NCBI GenBank assembly: GCA_951213105.1
Contig: OX578146.1
Span: 111,660,427-111,724,426, forward strand
Source: Amaurobius ferox
Lineage: Eukaryota; Arthropoda; Arachnida; Araneae; Amaurobiidae
DNA length: 64,000 nt
Direction: 5' to 3'
Both the position numbers and the translations under genes were made by a program. This document shows positions 58,853 through 64,000 of the stretch, piece after piece (positions within the stretch are counted from its first letter, which is position 1; every line of letters starts with the position of its first letter). Below the pieces are notes generated by a model. The model searched no databases and was not told the origin of the DNA. It saw only the letters and a list, made by a program, of their open reading frames with translations.

Positions 58853-59441
58853 CTGCGATTAAATGAATAGATCAGACGATTTTTGCATTTCTAGAGAAAG
58901 TGTAATGAAAATAAGTGAAGTGTATTTCCAAATGATCATTAAACAGATTAAAACGCGTTAATGAGTATTTTTGCTAAAATAAATAGTCTATGAAACTTAA
59001 TGACCCTCCTAAAAAAGGTTAGACTAGTTTTAATCGCATTGCGTAAGTTTTGTGTTTGTATAATGCTTGTTCGCTACATTTATCCGAATTAAGACTTGTT
59101 TCGAGTATAAAAAGTGGTAGTTATCTATATTTGCATTTAGATTGTTTTATATGTGAAAAGAACTTGTATACTTTCCTAATTGAGGTACCGCGTAATTGGG
59201 CAAACAGTATAGTTACAAACTGAAACTTCTATAAATCTGTTTGGGAAAAGAATATTATTGCATTCAGTGGTTCCTTATATTTTGAGCCACCCTGTATTTC
59301 TTAAAAATGCAATTTGCATTTTTCGAAAATGTAAAATTGTAATTTTCGTTACCGTAAAGATTTAAACTGCAGTTTTCTTTTCTAAAAATGAATACAAAAT
59401 AAAGTAAGAAGTCAAAATAAGAACTTGTAAAGAGACTTGCT
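58853..59441. other. No gene seen
   Basis: AT-rich. 'gagccaccctgtattt' at 59284 resembles the end of a mariner-type element. No coding evidence. Confidence 0.35.
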
Positions 59442-59550
59442 GCCCCAACCGGGATTCGAACCCTGGATCTCCGAACTGGCCAGCCGACGCTCTACAGTTG
59501 AGCTACAGGGACGAAAATGCAAGCTCTTGTGGTCAAAGTGGACTTCAGTA
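59442..59550 (-). repeat. tRNA-like repeat, second copy
   Basis: On the minus strand: CCCTGTAGCTCAACTGTAGA, TGGCCAGTTCGGAGATCCAG, then GGGTTCGAATCCCGGTTGGG GC, i.e. intact A and B boxes. The anticodon stem does not pair, so it is probably not a functional tRNA. The preceding ~40 bp (ccacaagagcttgcattttc) match 47352-47381. Confidence 0.65.
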
Positions 59551-59754
59551 AAGGTGTTTTCATCACTTCAAATGATGCCACTTTGTAACAGATCTTAGCG
59601 AAACTTTCAATTATACATTTGGTAGTTATACCGCTTTATGTGCCGGTCTTTGGAGAATAATATATAGGAAACTTCATTCCGTCCACTGTATTCGTATTTT
59701 CGAGTCTTAAATTTATGATGAAACATTTATAGATTATTTGTGAATGCATTTTCA

Positions 59755-59976
59755 TTAAAAAGTATTGTGATGAAGTCAAAACCCATGTTTCTGAGTTTCA
59801 TGGATCTGCACGTTTTGAGCATCCCTGAATATGGATCAATCACTTTCCCAGTTATGTCCATATGTTTCTGTCTGTAAGTTTCTGAGAACGATAACCGCCA
59901 AACAAATTGAGAAAATTAAATAAATGACGAAAAGGTTATTTTAATTGACGTCAGAAGTTTTTTTAATCGTCAGAAG
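59755..59976 (-). mobile_element. Decayed HINE-like relative, first part (split by the Tc1-like element)
   Basis: 'aaaaagtattgtgatgaagt caaaa' , 'ggatctgcacgttttgagca tccctgaa' and 'gagaacgataaccgccaaac' follow the order of a minus-strand A/B copy. The sequence seems to continue at 61517. Confidence 0.5.
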
Positions 59977-59978
59977 TA

Positions 59979-61514
59979 CACTAACTTCCAAAAGTTAAGC
60001 ACGGCCGGTAAAATCAACAAAAATGGAAAAGTAAAGCTTTGATTAATTCAAAATTGTACATGACGGTAGAAAATGTGTTTATGCATTAAAGAAAAAAAGA
60101 ATTATGTATAAAGATGAAAAAAATATTTACTTTTCTTAAGTCATATGATGACGTCACATTTGGGTCATTAACAAATTGATGTTTAAAGGCAAACAAAACA
60201 ATGAAAACTCCCATTAATATGGTATCTGATCACACTGGACGTTCACACAAACTTTACAATGATGTTTCATGCTTTCAATGAAGTGATCAACAATTGCAGG
60301 TGCGAGCAATGACCATTCCTCCAATAGGGCAGTTTCCAACTATCTGAGACAGGGTGGAGGAGGTAAACGTGCAGAGATAGCACGCCTGAGGACATCCCTA
60401 AGGTTTTCAATATGATTAAGGCCGGGAGAATACACCGGCCACTCCATAGGAGAAATACCATCACTTTCTAGGTATTCGTCGACGATGTGACGGACATTAT
60501 CGTCCATAAGAAGGAAATCAGGACCAACTGCTGCAGCGTAGAGAGTGACAATGAGGTCTAGGGCTTCATCCCGATACCCCGCAGCCGTCACCGAACCGCC
60601 TTTATAGATGTGCAGTTCTGTCCGATATCCCATTGAAATTCTAGCCCACACCATGACGCTGCCACCTCTGAATGCGTCATGTTCGATGATGTTCTTGGCC
60701 TGATTACGTGAGCCAGACTGAGATTTTCTCCAGGCCCTTACACGCTTATCATCTGATTCCAGGGCAAATCTGGACTCATCCGTGAACAGGACATTGCACC
60801 AATCTCAGCCAGTCCAATTGACATGTTGACGACACCCCTTTAAGCTTGCCCCTCTGGCTTGGACGGTTAGGGGAACACAAGCACGTGGTACTCGGGCGTA
60901 CAGTTTCTTCACATGGAGCCTTCGGCGCACAGTACTGACAGATATTGTCTTACAAAGTGACGCTGCAACCAAGTGGATGTAACAGTTGTGGAGGTCGCTG
61001 AGCGATTCCGCTCTGCTACTATAGCAATATACCGATCATCATAGGTGATGGTAACCCTTGGACAACCGAGCACAATACTCCGGATAACTGTTTGATTTGT
61101 TTGGAATTGTCTCCATCATCGATAAATTACCGAATGATCAACGTCAAAGAAGAAAGCGACTTCTTTGATTGACTGCCCTGCTTCAATGAGCCCGATAGCA
61201 CGCCAGCGCTCACTATCTGTCGTCATTCGTCTTCTTTCAGCCATAGGAACACGAATATCATCACAAATAATCCCACAAAAGTTATAAACACTTCGTATCA
61301 GCATTTAAATACACCTCCTCAAACCCTTCAGAAGTCTGGCGTCTTCAACGACTGCCTAATTAGCATATATCCGGACAGCCAATCGTGATTGGTTGTAACA
61401 CACAACATTTGCTTACTGCCATCTACATCCGCAGCGATTTTCAGCCACTCAAATTCAAATACGCTTTCGAAAAATGAAGATTTGCATTGCGTGCTTAACT
61501 TTTGGAAGTCAATG
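59979..61514 (-). mobile_element. Tc1-like DNA transposon with 25-bp TIRs, inactive
   Basis: Length 1536 bp. Inverted ends at 59979-60003 and 61490-61514 share ACTTCCAAAAGTTAAGCACG and differ at only two of the outer five bases. Both are flanked by TA (59977-59978 and 61515-61516), the Tc1/mariner target duplication. The interior is a broken minus-strand transposase. It sits inside an older HINE-like copy. Confidence 0.9.
60340..61304 (-). pseudogene. Tc1-like transposase, disrupted
   Basis: N-terminal helix-turn-helix part: MAERRRMTTDSERWRAIGLI and SIKEVAFFFDVDHSVIYR (up to 61116), followed by an in-frame TGA and WRQFQTNQTVIR. The catalytic region reads LFTDESRF (first Asp codon at 60778-60780), an in-frame TGA upstream at 60807-60805, then GGSVMVWARISMGYRTELH, FLLMDDN (second Asp) and SPGLNHIENL (Glu). 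Only 30 residues separate the second Asp from the Glu, where Tc1 elements have 34, and the usual residues after the DN are missing, so a 12-nt deletion is likely. Stops and frame breaks make it non-functional. Confidence 0.85.
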
Positions 61515-61516
61515 TA

Positions 61517-62390
61517 TTTTGATTTCAACGTGTATGATTCCCCCCCCCCCTCTATTTTTTTAGCATCTATTTCGAAAATCGTAAATACGTTATAAAAGCA
61601 GCATAGCATTTTATAATGTTATGAAAATAGCTGTTTTATGCGTGTTTTTAAGTTTAAAAGTTAATGACATCATTTATAAAACAGTTACATGTGCCGTTCT
61701 CGAGATATTGTACATCTTTGATCCAAAATAAAAAATATATATATATCTACTATTATTAAACGAGATGAATGAACACCATAGCTTTAGGGTCCACAGGATT
61801 CGTTCTCGAGATATTGCATATTCTATTTTTGTACACATTAAGCACTATATCCGACGAACAAATAAACTAATCAAGGGAAATTTAGTTCAATTATTCTAAT
61901 CAACAAACGTCATAGGTGTATTTATTTTCGGATAGCTCTTTTCGAAATTTTGTTTCAAAAACCATATAACTTTTTAGAAAAAGCATCAGGCTATATATCT
62001 AAAGAAACAACCATTTTATAGTCTTTATTTATTATTAGATTCTATTTATATTCGAATGGTATAATTTGCAGAGCTACATCATGTTCCATACCTAAGATAT
62101 TACACATTTTATATACAAATTTAAAAAAAGTATACACATTACAACATTTTCGATATTATTAAATGCATACATGCATTGCAAGTACTTCTAACTAAACGGA
62201 AATGGATGCCCATTGTTGAGCAGTTATCGCAAGCTGTTCTCCAGATATTACGATCTCTATCCGTAGACAGATATTGAGAGAGGTTTAGATATAAATCAAC
62301 TCTAATTCGCGTTATTGTTTTCCCGCAATATCGTAATATGTTACCCAGTAGGGGAAGTCATGTGTTGTATTGACTACGTAACTTTTAAAA
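61517..62390 (-). mobile_element. Decayed HINE-like relative, second part
   Basis: Continues in A/B order: a C run (61540-61551), GTTCTCGAGATATTGTACAT at 61695 and again GTTCTCGAGATATTGCATAT at 61802, and 'gggaagtcatgtgttgtatt gactac' at 62351 as a decayed 5' end. The conserved CTCGAGATATT block occurs twice, so two copies or an internal duplication may be merged. Confidence 0.45.
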
Positions 62391-63560
62391 TTAATTTAGA
62401 TATACATCTAGAAACAATGTGCACTCCATAAAGCCAACCAAAACTCAAAAGAGCCCTTTCAAATTCCAGACGATTTATTCAATTTTATTCTCAAATCATC
62501 CAATATTCAACTCCGCGTTATTCATGTCTCCTTTCTCCGTATCTTTTGTTTTCTGTTGAATGGCAACAGATACGATCTGTTTGCAACGACATCGTTAGAT
62601 CTGTTGCCTAGCAACGGGACTAAACGTCACTGATGACATCATGATGCGTGAAAGGCTTCCATAATCACATTTAGTTATTGCTGGAATTTAAGTGGTTTAA
62701 TTCTGTGAAGGAAGTTAATGCATATTTAGTGGGAAATGTTTGCCAAGATTCACTTACTCGTGGTTTGACTCGCCAATGTTATATTACCCTTCATAATGAG
62801 TAGATCTAAATATAGTTGTCGAACGACAATTTTTACTGGACATGGGCCAGAAGTTTTCATGATTTATTCGTTTTCTGCGAAACAGCCAGCAATATATATA
62901 TATATGTATATAGTAACCACCTGGCTAATGTGACCACTTTTCCCAAAGTGACCATAGCATTTTCATACAGTGACCATCATTTTCATAAAGTGACCAGTTT
63001 TTTTAAACCCAATGGTTATCACTTAAACTAAGTTTCACTATATATATATATATATATATAAAAGGAAAATATTAAAATTGAAAATTCAACGATAGAATAG
63101 AAGTAGTAACTCATAATACACTAACTAACTTAAAATGTGCCTACAAAATACAAAGAAATAAAAATGAAATTCAACCATAATAAGAAAATTAAAATGTTAA
63201 AATGCATAATACTGATCAAGCTATAGATAATCAACAGATATCAATGGTGTGGAATCCAAAATAGGAATACAAAAAATACCAAGTATTAACGCTTGCACGT
63301 GGAAAAGCTCTAAGCTTAAGAATTGTTCATTTCGAAAAAATTATTTTTCAAGTCCAAATATTTAATCAAAATGAACACCAAAATTCTTGTTTCTGAAACA
63401 CGAGATAGATTTTATCTATAAACTCATGTTATTTGGACGACAAGCATAAAGATTGAAAAAATAGATAGGAGACATAAATACCTGAAAATACACCTCAAAC
63501 GTACAACCATGACAAGCACTAAATGACAAGACCAATGTCGCCATTCGCTAACGTTTAAAG
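62391..63560. other. No gene; short AT repeats
   Basis: (AT)n tracts at about 62892-62915 and 63040-63060. Between them, 62925-63005 contains a degenerate triplication of 'aaagtgaccat...tttcata' (agtgaccatagcattttcat, agtgaccatcattttcata, agtgaccagttttttta). No coding region recognised. Confidence 0.5.
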
Positions 63561-63827
63561 AAGAAATCTACTGTTGCCAATATATATACTACATGATGGT
63601 GAAAATGAGACACCAAGAAGAAATGGGCAGAAAAATGCGCAAGTTTCAGGGTAGACGTAACTCAGCGAGTTATATAAATGATGCGAAATGCGCAGCTCTC
63701 TCGAGCACGTTGAGTGAGATATAAAGGAATGAACCTACAGGATAGGCAATAATCGAGCCGCTTTGTTTGTCAGGAAAATCATTTTGCAATTTTCTTTTGT
63801 CTCAGAGGAAACGTGTAGTAGCAGAGA

Positions 63828-64000
63828 ATGCCAGACCGCCGCCAACCGAAGTAGTTCCAGCAGACAGACGATTTCACGAAGGGTATGGTGATCGGACTCA
63901 GAAGGCTAGGTTGGTCCATACGTCAAATCTCAGCGGACAGCCACCTACACGCGTCCACGGTGCACTGGCTATGGCAAAGATGGTTAGAACAAGGAAATGT
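63828..64000 (+). pseudogene. Second Tc1-like transposase, N-terminal part, cut by window end
   Basis: From ATG at 63828 the frame reads MPDRRQPK, a stop (TAG 63852-63854), then FQQTDDFTKGMVIGLRRLGW and SIRQISADSHLHASTVHWLW QRWLEQGN to the window end. The 'GMVIGLR..GWS.R.I' helix-turn-helix pattern is typical of Tc1-like transposases. It is not the same element as at 60-61.5 kb. A single stop is visible; the rest lies outside the window. Confidence 0.75.

Overview
The window looks like intergenic DNA of a large, AT-rich animal genome. An arthropod is likely and a chelicerate such as a spider is possible, judging from the mix of R1-clade, Tc1-like, piggyBac-like, hAT-like and tRNA-SINE sequences; this is inference from the repeats, since no host marker gene is present. 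I found no host protein-coding gene, no intact rRNA or functional tRNA gene and no CRISPR array. Nearly everything recognisable is mobile or repeated DNA, much of it nested.

The dominant component is one superfamily of non-coding interspersed elements of about 0.8-1.1 kb, called here family A (five good copies: 1226-2047, 2737-3527, 3530-4656, 4659-5436 plus 8429-8447, 56329-57130) and family B (eight good copies: 11305-12233, 15204-16149, 18297-19200, 28971-29923, 31895-32826, 34125-35027, 41211-42171, 45571-46500), plus decayed relatives. Each has a 5' end with a small hairpin (GATGTGGGCAGCACATGA), subterminal inverted repeats, a conserved block around ATATCTCGAGAACGG, a CA/CAGA microsatellite near the 3' side and a 3' terminal hairpin. 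Three A copies are joined head to tail with no spacer. This architecture fits Helentron-associated (HINE / DINE-1-like) rolling-circle elements; the assignment is inference.

Layout: 1-5.4 kb is family A copies; 5.4-8.4 kb is an R1-clade-like retrotransposon (minus strand, 822-codon frame, RT plus RNase H) inserted into the tail of an A copy with a 15-bp target duplication; 10.1-10.4 kb is a long inverted repeat; 11.2-12.9 kb is a ~337-bp tandem duplication with a B insertion; 13.35-14.86 kb is a ~295-bp satellite; 16.7-17.45 kb is a SINE with a 5S-rRNA-like plus tRNA-like head; 19.2-20.2 kb is a deleted piggyBac-like element; 23.9-24.95 kb is a ~65-bp minisatellite; 28.7-30.1 kb is a duplicated hAT transposase tail around a B copy; 33.8-35.1 kb is a 26-bp minisatellite split by a B copy; 35.5-36.4 kb is an RNase H relic; 37.5-39.5 kb is a long ATT microsatellite between inverted repeats; 39.9-42.2 kb holds a DDE transposase relic, a SINE fragment and HINE-like copies; 43.5-44.9 kb is a GC-rich tRNA-like block and a SINE; 49.0-49.2 kb is a 24-bp repeat with an inverted unit; 53.3-54.15 kb is two SINEs, one split by a solo LTR; 56.3-62.4 kb is HINE-like copies, one interrupted by a Tc1-like element with TIRs and TA duplication; 63.8-64 kb is the start of a second Tc1-like transposase.

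There are no operons or pathways here. The elements relate by nesting, which gives a partial relative chronology: the R1-like and Tc1-like elements landed in HINE-like copies, HINE-like copies landed in satellites, and an LTR element landed in a SINE.
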